NCBI GenBank assembly: GCA_040878345.1
Contig: JBBDML010000004.1
Location: forward strand, 62,001-126,000
Direction: 5' to 3'
Origin: ZC4RG35 sp040878345
GTDB taxonomy: Bacteria; Actinomycetota; Acidimicrobiia; Spongiisociales; ZC4RG35
DNA length: 64,000 bases
Shown here piece after piece: positions 32,183 through 40,480 of this stretch. How positions within the stretch are numbered: position 1 is the first letter of the stretch; each line of letters starts with the position of its first letter. Both the position numbers and the translations under genes were made by a program. The notes beneath the pieces are model-generated. The model did no database searches. It worked only from the letters and a program-made list of their open reading frames with translations, and was not told the origin of the DNA.

Positions 32183-32983
32183 ATGAGTTTGAAGGCGCAT
32201 CACCCCACGACACTCGATGACGCCCTTGCCGCATTGGAGGCCGGAGCAGTGCCCCTGGCCGGGGGCACCGATCTCATGGTGGAGGTCAACTTCGGCCATA
32301 TCCGTCCCGAGCACGTTGTCGGGCTGCGGCGGATCCCGGACCTGAGACATTGGGAGGGCAATCGGATCGGGGCCGGCGTCACCTGGCGTCGGGTCGAGTC
32401 AGAAGGGCCGAAGGCTTATGCCGAGGCGGCGAGGACCGTTGGCTCGCCCCAGATCAGGAATGCCGGCACCATCGGTGGCAACCTGGGCACAGCGAGCCCT
32501 GCCGGGGACGGTCATCCGTTCTTGGCGGCAGTCGACGCCATGATCGAGCTGACAAGCACCGATGGCAGCCGGGCTGTCCCCTGGCACCATTTCTTCACTG
32601 GGGTCAAGCAGAACTGTCGTAGACCCGACGAGCTGATCACCGCAGTCATCCTCCCCGACCACCTGCCGGCTCACCAGGCATTCGGAAAAGTCGGGGTCCG
32701 CAATGCCATGGTGATCGCCACCGTGTGTTGTGTCGTCACCCGGGAGGAGGATGGGGCTACCAGGGCCGCATTCGGGTCGGTGGCCCCGACTCCGATGCGT
32801 GCCACCAGGGCCGAGGAGATGATCTCCAACGAGTCGAGCCCCTCAGAAGGCGCCCTCGCCGAATTCCAGCGCATGGTCAGCGAGGAGGTCCGACCCATCA
32901 CCGACCATCGCTCAACCGAGGCCTACCGCCGGCATGCCTCCGGTGTCCTCGCCCGGCGACTGTTGGAGAGGTGCCTCCGATGA
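32183..32983 (+). CDS. Xanthine dehydrogenase FAD-binding subunit
   Basis: A 266-residue FAD subunit of the CoxM/XdhB type. FAD-binding motifs VPLAGGTDLMVEVNFG (N-terminal) and GSPQIRNAGTIGGNLGTASPAGDG are present. It passes electrons from the Mo and Fe-S subunits to NAD or another acceptor. ATG 32183 follows the deaminase stop by seven bases; TTG 32177 is possible. Its stop overlaps the ATG of the 2Fe-2S subunit. Confidence 0.9.
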   Translation: MSLKAHHPTTLDDALAALEAGAVPLAGGTDLMVEVNFGHIRPEHVVGLRRIPDLRHWEGNRIGAGVTWRRVESEGPKAYAEAARTVGSPQIRNAGTIGGNLGTASPAGDGHPFLAAVDAMIELTSTDGSRAVPWHHFFTGVKQNCRRPDELITAVILPDHLPAHQAFGKVGVRNAMVIATVCCVVTREEDGATRAAFGSVAPTPMRATRAEEMISNESSPSEGALAEFQRMVSEEVRPITDHRSTEAYRRHASGVLARRLLERCLR

Positions 32984-33441
32984 TCGTCGACTTCACCGTC
33001 AACGGCGCTCCTGCCCTGGCCAGGGTGATGGGCCCGGCGAGCCTTCTCGACGTGCTCCGCGACCAGCTGGGCCTGCCCGGGTCGAAGAGCGCCTGTGAGC
33101 AGGGCGAGTGCGGGTCGTGCTCGGTGGTCCTCGACGGCCAGGTGGTCTGCGCCTGTCTGGTGATGGCGGTCGATGCCCAGGGGTCGGTGGTGACCACGGT
33201 AGAGGGAGTGGCCACCGGCCCGGAGTTGAGCCCGGTCCAACAGGCCATGCACCATGCGGGGGCGGTCCAGTGTGGGTTCTGCACCCCGGGAATCGTGGTC
33301 GCGGCCACCGAGCTGTTGGCCCGCAACGCCTCACCCTCAGCCGTGGAGATCCGGGAAGCGCTGGCCGGGAACATTTGTCGCTGCACCGGGTACGGGGCCA
33401 TCATCCGTGCTCTCCAGGACCTGGCGGGTCCCGGGTCATGA
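32980..33441 (+). CDS. Xanthine dehydrogenase 2Fe-2S subunit
   Basis: A 153-residue iron-sulfur subunit. The plant-ferredoxin-like cluster is held by CEQGECGSCSV and VVCACLV; the second helical cluster by QCGFCTPGIV and NICRCTGYG. The order FAD, Fe-S, Mo subunit is that of CoxMSL-type molybdenum hydroxylases. It overlaps both neighbours by ATGA, which favours equal production of the three subunits. Confidence 0.94.
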   Translation: MIVDFTVNGAPALARVMGPASLLDVLRDQLGLPGSKSACEQGECGSCSVVLDGQVVCACLVMAVDAQGSVVTTVEGVATGPELSPVQQAMHHAGAVQCGFCTPGIVVAATELLARNASPSAVEIREALAGNICRCTGYGAIIRALQDLAGPGS

Positions 33442-35654
33442 CCGCTCCCGGGACGATCACCCGGCCCACCCGTCTCGAGGGCGGGATCGGAGAGTCCCCG
33501 CTCCGCCCGGATGGGATTCCCAAGCTGAGGGGCGAGTTCGAGTACGCCCAGGACCTGACCAGTGAGGGGATGCTCTGGGGGGCGACCAAACGAAGCCCCC
33601 ACCCCCGCGCCAGGGTCGTTTCCATCGATGTGGCCCGCGCCCTGGCCATCGGGGGGGTCCATGCGGTCCTCACCGCCGCCGACGTCCCCGGCCGGGCGAC
33701 ATTCGGTCTGGAGCATCCGGACCAGCCGGTGCTCGCCTCCGAGGAGGTCAGATACTGGGGAGAGCCGGTGGCCATCGTGGCCGCCGAGGACGAGGACACC
33801 GCCCGTCTGGCGGCTGAAGCGGTGGTGGTCGAGTACCAGGTCCTAGAGCCGCTCACCGACCCCGAGGTGGCGGATCGGTCCGATCAGGTGTTCCGTCGAT
33901 TCCAGGTGCGCCGGGGAGATCAGGAGGTCTCCGGGTCGGTGGTGGTGGAGGGCTTCTACGAGGTGGGGATGCAGGACCAGGCCCCGCTGGGCACCGAGGC
34001 CGGTCTGGCGGTTCCCGATGGAGTCGGCGGGGTCGACCTCTACGCCACCAGCCAGTTCGTCCATGTCGACCACGAGCAGGTGGTCGCCAGTCTCGGGCTG
34101 CGGCCCGACCAGGTGCGCTCGCACCCCACCGGGATCGGTGGCGCATTCGGGGCCAGGGAGGACGTAAACCTCCACATTCATCTGTGCCTGCTGGCGCTCC
34201 ACACCGCCCGGCCGGTCAAGATGGTGTATCACCGCTCAGAGTCGTTCACCGGCCATGTCCATCGTCACCCCGCCCGGATGTGGTATCGGCACCAGGCCGA
34301 TGGAGAGGGCAGGCTGGTCAGGGTCGAAGCCCGGATCCTGATCGACGGGGGGGCCTATGCCTCTACCACCGCCGCGGTCCTGGCCAACGCCTGCTACTTC
34401 GCGGTTGGCCCGTATCGGTGCGACTCGGTGAGAGTCGATGGGGTCGGCACCAGGACCAACAACCCGCCCTGTGGGGCAATGAGGGGGTTCGGCGCAGTCC
34501 AGGCGTGTTTCGCTTACGAGGCCCAGATGGACCGGCTGGCGGCGGAGGTCGGTCTCGACCCTCTCGAGATTCGGCGCCGCAATGCCTTGCAGACGGGCGA
34601 CACCATGGCGACCACCGGGCAGATCATCGAGACCCCGCTCCCCACGCTAGAGGTCATCGACTCGCTGGCTGCCATCCCTCTCCCGGACGAGTCGGACATG
34701 ACCACCCTGCCCGGTGGGAGCGGGCTGACCACAGGCCCGGAGCACGTGGTTCGCGGGGTCGGGTATGCGATTGGGATCAAGAACCTCGGGTTCTCCGAGG
34801 GTTTCGACGACTTCTCTCAGGCCCGGGTGTCGCTCACCCCTGATGGGGCGAGGGTGGAGACGGCTGCCATCGAGGTTGGCCAGGGACTGGTCACCGTGCT
34901 TGCACAGATCGCTCGCACTGCCCTCGGTGTATCCCGCGCCGAGGTCAGCCATGTCGACACTTCGAGAATCGACTCCGCCGGCTCCACGTCCGCGTCACGG
35001 CAGACCCAGCTCTCGGGTGGCGCCACCCTGGAGGCGGCCACCAGGTTGAGACGGAGGATCCTCGACCAATTCGGTGGTGACGACCTGACAGACGACGGGG
35101 TGTTCTCAGGCGCCGACCTGGTAGCTCCTATGTCGACGGTGACCGAGACCACATGGGAGGAGACGGTCACCTTCCGTCACCCACCGACGGTCCGGCCTGA
35201 TGAAAACGGCCAGGGTGTGGTCCACGCCGACTTCGCAGTCGCCGCCCATCGTGCCGTGGTGGATGTCGACCCCGAGCTCGGCCTGGTGAGGGTGGTGCGG
35301 GTCGACACCGCCCAGGATGTGGGGCGGGCGCTCAACCCCGAGTCGGTCCGGGGCCAGATCGAAGGGGGGATCCTCCAGGGGGTCGGTCTGGCGGTGATGG
35401 AGGAGCTGATCGTCGAGGAAGGCGTGATCCGCAACCCCAACTTCACCGACTACCTGCTCCCCACCATCCTCGATGCACCCGATGTCGAGGCATTGCTCAT
35501 CGAGCACGAGGGCTCGTGGGGCCCGTTCGGGGCCAAGGGCGTCGGGGAACCACCCACCATCTCTTCCACCGCCGCCATCGCCGCCGCCATCAGATCGGCC
35601 ACAGGCCGGCTTCTCAACCGTGTCCCGATCCGTCCCCAGGACATCGCCCTGTAG
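33438..35654 (+). CDS. Xanthine dehydrogenase molybdenum-binding subunit
   Basis: A 738-residue molybdopterin subunit, oxidising hypoxanthine and xanthine to urate. Features: IGESPLRPDGIPKLRGEFEYAQD, GGAFGAREDVNLHIH, the substrate/Mo region PPCGAMRGFGAVQACFAYE, EVGQGLVTVLAQIA, and the catalytic base glutamate in AKGVGEPPTISS. No CoxL-type CSFR loop is seen at the active site, so CO dehydrogenase is unlikely and purine hydroxylase fits the neighbours. About 60 residues shorter than typical CoxL. The cofactor is probably the cytosine dinucleotide form; mobA lies 4 kb away. Confidence 0.88.
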   Translation: MTAPGTITRPTRLEGGIGESPLRPDGIPKLRGEFEYAQDLTSEGMLWGATKRSPHPRARVVSIDVARALAIGGVHAVLTAADVPGRATFGLEHPDQPVLASEEVRYWGEPVAIVAAEDEDTARLAAEAVVVEYQVLEPLTDPEVADRSDQVFRRFQVRRGDQEVSGSVVVEGFYEVGMQDQAPLGTEAGLAVPDGVGGVDLYATSQFVHVDHEQVVASLGLRPDQVRSHPTGIGGAFGAREDVNLHIHLCLLALHTARPVKMVYHRSESFTGHVHRHPARMWYRHQADGEGRLVRVEARILIDGGAYASTTAAVLANACYFAVGPYRCDSVRVDGVGTRTNNPPCGAMRGFGAVQACFAYEAQMDRLAAEVGLDPLEIRRRNALQTGDTMATTGQIIETPLPTLEVIDSLAAIPLPDESDMTTLPGGSGLTTGPEHVVRGVGYAIGIKNLGFSEGFDDFSQARVSLTPDGARVETAAIEVGQGLVTVLAQIARTALGVSRAEVSHVDTSRIDSAGSTSASRQTQLSGGATLEAATRLRRRILDQFGGDDLTDDGVFSGADLVAPMSTVTETTWEETVTFRHPPTVRPDENGQGVVHADFAVAAHRAVVDVDPELGLVRVVRVDTAQDVGRALNPESVRGQIEGGILQGVGLAVMEELIVEEGVIRNPNFTDYLLPTILDAPDVEALLIEHEGSWGPFGAKGVGEPPTISSTAAIAAAIRSATGRLLNRVPIRPQDIAL

Positions 35655-35656
35655 CC

Positions 35657-36670
35657 ATGGACCGTTTGATCCGATCGATCCCCAAGGCCGAGCTCCATGT
35701 CCACATCGAGGGGACGTTGGAGCCGGAGATGATGTTCCGTTTCGCCGAGCGAAACGGATTCGACCTTCCATATCGTTCGGTCGACGAGGCGTCGGCGGCC
35801 TACCGGTTCGGCGATCTCCAGTCGTTCCTCGACATCTACTACCAGGGGGCAGCCGTCCTCCAGCTCCCGGAGGACTTCTACGAGCTGATGACGGCCTATC
35901 TCGACAGGGCGGCAGCCGACGGGGTCCGCCACGCCGAGATCTTCTTCGACCCCCAGACCCATGTCGAGCGTGGCGTCGGGTTCGGGGTGTTCATGACCGG
36001 GTTCCGTGACGCCATCTCCGACGCCCGCTCTAGCCACGGGATGAGCGCCGACCTCATCCTCTGCTTCCTCCGCCATCTCTCGGGTTCGGATGCCGTTTCC
36101 ACCCTGGCTGCCGCCGAGCCTCACCTCGAGGGGGTGGTGGCGGTGGGCCTCGACTCTTCGGAGCTGGGCAACCCACCGGAGCTGTTCGAGGGGGCCTACC
36201 TCATGGCTCGGCAGCTCGGGCTGAGGGCTGTGGCCCACGCCGGTGAGGAGGGGCCTGCGGATTACGTGATCGCCGCCCTCGACGTCCTGGGAGCCGAGCG
36301 TATCGATCACGGAGTGCGCAGTCTCGAGGATCCCGGATTGGTGTCCCGTCTGGCAAGGGACCGGGTGCCGCTGACCGTATGCCCGTTGTCCAACGTGGCG
36401 CTGAAAGTGGTTCCCCGGCTGGAAGACCACCCTCTCCCCCGGATGATGGAGGCCGGGCTCCTGGTGAGTGTCAACTCCGACGACCCGGCATATTTCGGCG
36501 GGTATGTCGGTGCCAACTACCGGGGGTTGGTCGAGAGCCTCGGCTTCGGAGTCACCGAGCTGGTGAAGCTGGCCAAAAACTCGATCGTGTCCTCGTTCCT
36601 CGACGATGTCCGCAAGATGGAGCTGCTCGCCGGGCTGGACGAGGCTGCAACGAGAGCCGACACCCGGTGA
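35657..36670 (+). CDS. Adenine deaminase (adenosine deaminase superfamily, Aah1-like)
   Basis: A 337-residue zinc deaminase. PKAELHVHIEGTLEPEMMF gives the HxH site, AVAHAGEEGPADYV the His-Ala-Gly-Glu catalytic pair, RIDHGVRSLED the next His, and SVNSDDPAYFGGYVGANY the metal Asp pair. The NSDDPAYFGGY form is typical of the adenine-specific subgroup (fungal Aah1 and bacterial ADE) rather than adenosine deaminase. The product hypoxanthine is the substrate of the xanthine dehydrogenase encoded two bases upstream. Last gene of the plus-strand purine cluster; convergent with the thioesterase gene. Confidence 0.88.
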   Translation: MDRLIRSIPKAELHVHIEGTLEPEMMFRFAERNGFDLPYRSVDEASAAYRFGDLQSFLDIYYQGAAVLQLPEDFYELMTAYLDRAAADGVRHAEIFFDPQTHVERGVGFGVFMTGFRDAISDARSSHGMSADLILCFLRHLSGSDAVSTLAAAEPHLEGVVAVGLDSSELGNPPELFEGAYLMARQLGLRAVAHAGEEGPADYVIAALDVLGAERIDHGVRSLEDPGLVSRLARDRVPLTVCPLSNVALKVVPRLEDHPLPRMMEAGLLVSVNSDDPAYFGGYVGANYRGLVESLGFGVTELVKLAKNSIVSSFLDDVRKMELLAGLDEAATRADTR

Positions 36671-36685
36671 GAACCGACGGCGGGC

Positions 36686-37483
36686 CTACCGGGAGACCAG
36701 GGCCAGCTGTCTCGACTGGGCCACCAGATGGCCCTCGCTGTCCCAGATCTCGCCGTCCTCCTCCAGCCAGCCTCCGGTGATGAACCGGGTGTGGAACCGG
36801 CAGGCGAGCCACTCGTGGGGCCCAGGGTCCCTGACGTGGACCGTGAGGTCGATGGTGGGCGTCCATCCCAGGGGGAGGCCCGAGTTGAAGATGGCCGGTG
36901 GCATTGCGTCTGAGGCGAGCACCATCCCGTAGGGGTCGAAGAGCTCGCCTTGCATCAGGCGAACCCAGCCTCGGATCTCGGGCATCCTCCCCGCCGGGCC
37001 CTGGCCGAGCATGGCATCGTCAGGGTGGAGGTGAACCTCGACCTTGGACATGAAAGGTGGCGGCAGCGGGCCATCGACGGCGGGCAGCAGCCGCACACAG
37101 TCCTCGACGGGCGGTAGGTCGGGCGGAGAGGCGTAACTCGATGTGAATGCAGGGCGCTCGGTCCGCTCGTCCACGAATGAGGCATTGGAGGTCAGGAGGG
37201 GCCGGTCCCCGCTGAGGGTCCTCGCCTGGAGGATCGAGATGGTGCGGCCGGTCTTCAGGGTTTCGGTGAGGATGATGGCGCTCCCGCCTCGACTCGGGTT
37301 GACGAAGCGGGCGGAGACCGAAGCCAACCTACGTCCCGGTGTCTCGGCGCCCATCGCCCGTGCTGTCATCGCCAGCAGATAGCCGCCATTGGTCACCCCG
37401 AAGATGTCCCATCCAGGCTCGATCTCTGCCGTGTAAGAGCCGTCACCTCGACCGGCGACGGAGGTTGCCGTCGAGAAGGTCAC
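36686..37483 (-). CDS. Thioesterase family protein (TesB-like double hotdog)
   Basis: A 265-residue acyl-CoA thioesterase-like protein. N-terminal hotdog with DIFGVTNGGYLLAMTARAM and RFVNPSRGGSAI; C-terminal hotdog with WTPTIDLTVHVRDPGPHEWL. It fits the TesB/PF13622-type group that hydrolyses acyl-CoA. The substrate is unknown. GTG 37483 overlaps the stop of purM (GTGA), so it is co-transcribed with purine synthesis genes for no evident metabolic reason. Confidence 0.82.
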   Translation of the reverse strand: MTFSTATSVAGRGDGSYTAEIEPGWDIFGVTNGGYLLAMTARAMGAETPGRRLASVSARFVNPSRGGSAIILTETLKTGRTISILQARTLSGDRPLLTSNASFVDERTERPAFTSSYASPPDLPPVEDCVRLLPAVDGPLPPPFMSKVEVHLHPDDAMLGQGPAGRMPEIRGWVRLMQGELFDPYGMVLASDAMPPAIFNSGLPLGWTPTIDLTVHVRDPGPHEWLACRFHTRFITGGWLEEDGEIWDSEGHLVAQSRQLALVSR

Positions 37484-38448
37484 GCCAGCGCAACCACTCC
37501 GGAGTCCGTGATCATCCCGATCGGTTTGGCATCATCGATCCCGCCGAGTATCCGACCCAGGTCCGGGGGCGCCACCACCAGACAGAACCCGATGCCCATG
37601 TTGAAGGTGCCGAACATCTCACCCCGGTCGACCCCCCGTTCGGCGATCGAGGCGAAGACAGGAGGCGGCTCCCAGGAGTCGGTCTCGATGACGGCCCCCA
37701 TCCCTGCGGGGAGCGAGCGAGCGAGGTTGGCGGCGATCCCGCCACCCGTGACGTGGGCTGCGGCGTGAACGCCACCGCCATCGATCACATCGAGGACTCT
37801 GGGGCTGTAGATCACCGAGGGTTGGAGCAACTCAGGACCGTGGTCATCGAGATCGTCACCGAACAGACGGCGGACCAGGGAGAACCCGTTCGACCTCAGG
37901 TTGGGCGAGGCCAGGCCGACGACGACGTCACCCACTTCCACCCGGTCAGGTCGGAGCTCCGCCCCTTCCTCTACGACACCCATGGCGGTGGCAGCCAGAT
38001 CGACGGCCTCAGGGTCCATTACACCGGGGTGCTCGGCGGTCTCGCCACCCAGGAGGGGGCATCGGGCGATGAGGCAGCCTTGGGCGATCGAGCCCACGAT
38101 GGTGGCGTCCCGGTCGGCGTCCAGAGAGCCCACCGCCATATAGTCGACCAGCCCGAGTGGCCGGGCCCCCACCACCGCCAGGTCGTCGACGCACATCGCC
38201 ACCAGATCGTGACCCACTCCCTTCCAGAGACCGGTGCGGCGCGCCAACTCCAGCTTGGTCCCCACGCCGTCGGTGGTCATCATCAGAACCGGGCGGGAGT
38301 AGCCCTCCGGGGCCCTGACTCCGGCGGCGAACCCACCGAATGCCCCCACCACCTGCGGTCCCCAAGTCGCGGTGACCGAGGAGGCGATCCGGGTCACGTG
38401 GCGATTCGCCCCGTCGAGATCGACCCCGGCTTCCCGGTAAGAGGTCAT
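37480..38448 (-). CDS. purM: Phosphoribosylformylglycinamidine cyclo-ligase (AIR synthetase)
   Basis: A 322-residue ATP-dependent enzyme making aminoimidazole ribotide from FGAM. The start MTSYREAGVDLDGANRHV is the PurM signature; TTDGVGTKLELA, HDLVAMCVDDLAVVGARPL and GVIDxxx-like GGETAEHPGVM follow, with HVTGGGIAANLARSLP in the C-terminal half. ATG 38448 sits one base after the purF stop. Order purF-purM-thioesterase on the minus strand. Confidence 0.95.
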   Translation of the reverse strand: MTSYREAGVDLDGANRHVTRIASSVTATWGPQVVGAFGGFAAGVRAPEGYSRPVLMMTTDGVGTKLELARRTGLWKGVGHDLVAMCVDDLAVVGARPLGLVDYMAVGSLDADRDATIVGSIAQGCLIARCPLLGGETAEHPGVMDPEAVDLAATAMGVVEEGAELRPDRVEVGDVVVGLASPNLRSNGFSLVRRLFGDDLDDHGPELLQPSVIYSPRVLDVIDGGGVHAAAHVTGGGIAANLARSLPAGMGAVIETDSWEPPPVFASIAERGVDRGEMFGTFNMGIGFCLVVAPPDLGRILGGIDDAKPIGMITDSGVVALA

Positions 38449-38449
38449 C

Positions 38450-39880
38450 TCAATGACGTTCGAGCTGGAACTTGTCGGAGGTCTCCGGGATGTCGGCGGG
38501 GTACTCACCGGAGAGGCAGGCTGTGCAGAAGCCGGCGTCGGCGACACCGGTTGCCTCGAGCAGGCCCTCGAGCGACAGGTACCCCAGGGTGTCCGCCCCG
38601 AGATGGCCCCTGATCTCCTCGACGGTCATGTGAGCGGCGATCAGCGTGGAGCGATCGGAGGTGTCCATCCCGTAGAAGCAGGGCCAGCGGTAGGGCGGCG
38701 ATGAGATCCGGAGGTGGACTTCGGCGGCGCCGGCATCACGCACCATCGAGACCAGCTTCCTGGTGGTGGAGCCGCGCACGATGGAGTCGTCGACCAGGAC
38801 CACCCGCTTGCCCCCGAGACTGTCCGGTATCGGGTTGAGCTTGAGGCGGATGCCCTGGTCCCTCAGCATCTGGGTGGGCTCGATGAAGGTCCGGCCAACA
38901 TACCGGTTCTTGACCAAGCCGTCGGTGTAGGGGATCCCGCTGGCGGCGGCGAACCCCTGGGCGGCGGGAATCCCCGACTCAGGGACCGGGACGACGACGT
39001 CGGCATTGGCGGGGTGCTCGTCGGCCAGACGTCGTCCCATATCGTGACGGGCGCCATGGATGCTCCGCCCGTACATGTGGGAATCGGGCCGGGCGAAGTA
39101 GACGAACTCGAAGAGGCAGAGACCCGGTTTGACCTCCTGGAACGGGTAGTGGCTCTTCACTCCATTGGCGTCGATCACGATCATCTCGCCGGGCGCCACC
39201 TCTCGCACGAACTTGGCGCCGACCAGGTCGAGGGCTGCGGTCTCCGAGGAGAGGACCCAGCCGCCGTCGCTCAGGGCCCCCAGGCACAGCGGTCGGAAGC
39301 CGTTCGGGTCGCGGAGCCCGACGATGCGGCCCTGGTCCATCAGAACCAGCGAGAAGGCACCCTTCCAGGATGGCGCCACCTCCATCAAGGCCACCTCGAG
39401 ACCTCGGGAGTCCGACCGCTCGTCATCGATGAGACGGGCGAGTCCTTCCGCCATCAGGTCGGAGTCGGTGGTTGCAGTAGAGACCCCGAGTGACGCAGCC
39501 AGCTCGGCGGTGTTGGTCAGGTTCCCGTTGTGCCCGAGGGCGACACTGGTGTTACCCACCTGCCGATGGGCCGGCTGTGCATTGGCCCAGCTGGTCGAGC
39601 CCATGGTCGAGTACCTGGTGTGGCCGATACCGAGGTGCCCGTCGAGGCCGGCCAGCGCCGGCTCGTCGAAGACCTGAGCCACCAGCCCCAGGTCCTTGAA
39701 GACCGTGACCGTCTCGCCATTCGAGGTGGCGATGCCGGCCGACTCTTGCCCTCGATGCTGGAGGGCAAACAGGCCGAAGTAGATCAGATGGGAGACTCTC
39801 TGGGTGGTCGAGTAGGCGGCGAAGACCCCGCATGCCTCACCGGGGGCTTCGAGTGTCTCAGTCGGGGCCGCTCCGGGCAC
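38450..39880 (-). CDS. purF: Amidophosphoribosyltransferase
   Basis: A 476-residue enzyme making phosphoribosylamine from PRPP and glutamine, the committed step of purine synthesis. A 16-residue propeptide precedes the nucleophile Cys17 (EACGVFAAY), as in Bacillus-type enzymes. LQHRGQESAGIA and GHNGNLTN mark the glutaminase; VVLVDDSIVRGSTT is the PRPP loop. Cysteines at GLCLFEF, WPCFYG and FCTACLSGEYP match the 4Fe-4S ligands of the oxygen-sensitive Bacillus type. GTG start with TAGGAT six bases upstream. Confidence 0.95.
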   Translation of the reverse strand: MPGAAPTETLEAPGEACGVFAAYSTTQRVSHLIYFGLFALQHRGQESAGIATSNGETVTVFKDLGLVAQVFDEPALAGLDGHLGIGHTRYSTMGSTSWANAQPAHRQVGNTSVALGHNGNLTNTAELAASLGVSTATTDSDLMAEGLARLIDDERSDSRGLEVALMEVAPSWKGAFSLVLMDQGRIVGLRDPNGFRPLCLGALSDGGWVLSSETAALDLVGAKFVREVAPGEMIVIDANGVKSHYPFQEVKPGLCLFEFVYFARPDSHMYGRSIHGARHDMGRRLADEHPANADVVVPVPESGIPAAQGFAAASGIPYTDGLVKNRYVGRTFIEPTQMLRDQGIRLKLNPIPDSLGGKRVVLVDDSIVRGSTTRKLVSMVRDAGAAEVHLRISSPPYRWPCFYGMDTSDRSTLIAAHMTVEEIRGHLGADTLGYLSLEGLLEATGVADAGFCTACLSGEYPADIPETSDKFQLERH

Positions 39881-39886
39881 GACCCC

Positions 39887-39892
39887 ATCCTA
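39887..39892 (-). promoter_or_regulatory. -10 box of purF-purM
   Basis: TAGGAT on the minus strand, six bases before GTG at 39880. Confidence 0.5.
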
Positions 39893-40462
39893 GGTCCCGA
39901 ACCGGGCCAGGCCTTCCTCGATCCGAGAAGCGTCGTCCACCGAGTACCAGCTCCGGCCGTCCTCCCCCCACACCGCCCACTCATCGGGTGTCACCGGACG
40001 GAAGGAGACACGATCGAGGAGGCTCTGGATCGACCCACCGCTCCTCGCCTCTTCCAGCGCCGCCCCGGCCACGACCCTGGGGTAGAGGGCGCAGGTCACC
40101 TGTCGGACCCCATCGTGGTCGACCGGGACCACCGGCACCTCCGTGGCCAGGCCGACGAGCCCGGCAAGAGTGGCTCGGGTCACGAAAGGCTGGTCGACCG
40201 CCACCACCAGGACCTGCGCCTGCTCGGCGCGGCCGAGAGCGGTGGCGATACCGGCCAGGGGCCCCTCGGCGTGAACCGAGTCGGGCCAGCACTCCCAGCC
40301 CTCCCGGTCAGGGCCCAGCACCACCACCCGTTCGGCGACCTCGGCCAAGGCTGCCCCGACCCGGGCCAGCATGGTGCCGGAGCCGACCACCACGTCGCTC
40401 TTGTCCTGGCCCATCCGCCTGCTGCGGCCACCGGTGAGGACCGCGCCAAGGACTCCGCTCAT
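39890..40462 (-). CDS. mobA: Molybdenum cofactor guanylyltransferase-like protein
   Basis: A 190-residue nucleotidyltransferase. GAVLTGGRSRRMGQDKSDV is the GTP-binding signature of MobA; VVAVDQPFV carries the metal aspartate, and EGPLAGIATAL the conserved central motif. It may add GMP to molybdopterin or, as a MocA-like relative, CMP for xanthine dehydrogenase-type enzymes. The presence of a molybdenum hydroxylase 5 kb away supports a link. Located between purF and pfkA on the same strand; TACGCT eight bases before the ATG. Confidence 0.85.
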   Translation of the reverse strand: MSGVLGAVLTGGRSRRMGQDKSDVVVGSGTMLARVGAALAEVAERVVVLGPDREGWECWPDSVHAEGPLAGIATALGRAEQAQVLVVAVDQPFVTRATLAGLVGLATEVPVVPVDHDGVRQVTCALYPRVVAGAALEEARSGGSIQSLLDRVSFRPVTPDEWAVWGEDGRSWYSVDDASRIEEGLARFGT

Positions 40463-40470
40463 CTCCGAGG

Positions 40471-40476
40471 AGCGTA
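40471..40476 (-). promoter_or_regulatory. -10 box of mobA
   Basis: TACGCT on the minus strand, eight bases before ATG at 40462. Confidence 0.45.
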
Positions 40477-40480
40477 GGCG

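Noticed and set aside
33438..35654. Carbon monoxide dehydrogenase large subunit
   Set aside because: Subunit order is shared, but no CSFR-type active-site loop is visible and all neighbours belong to purine degradation.
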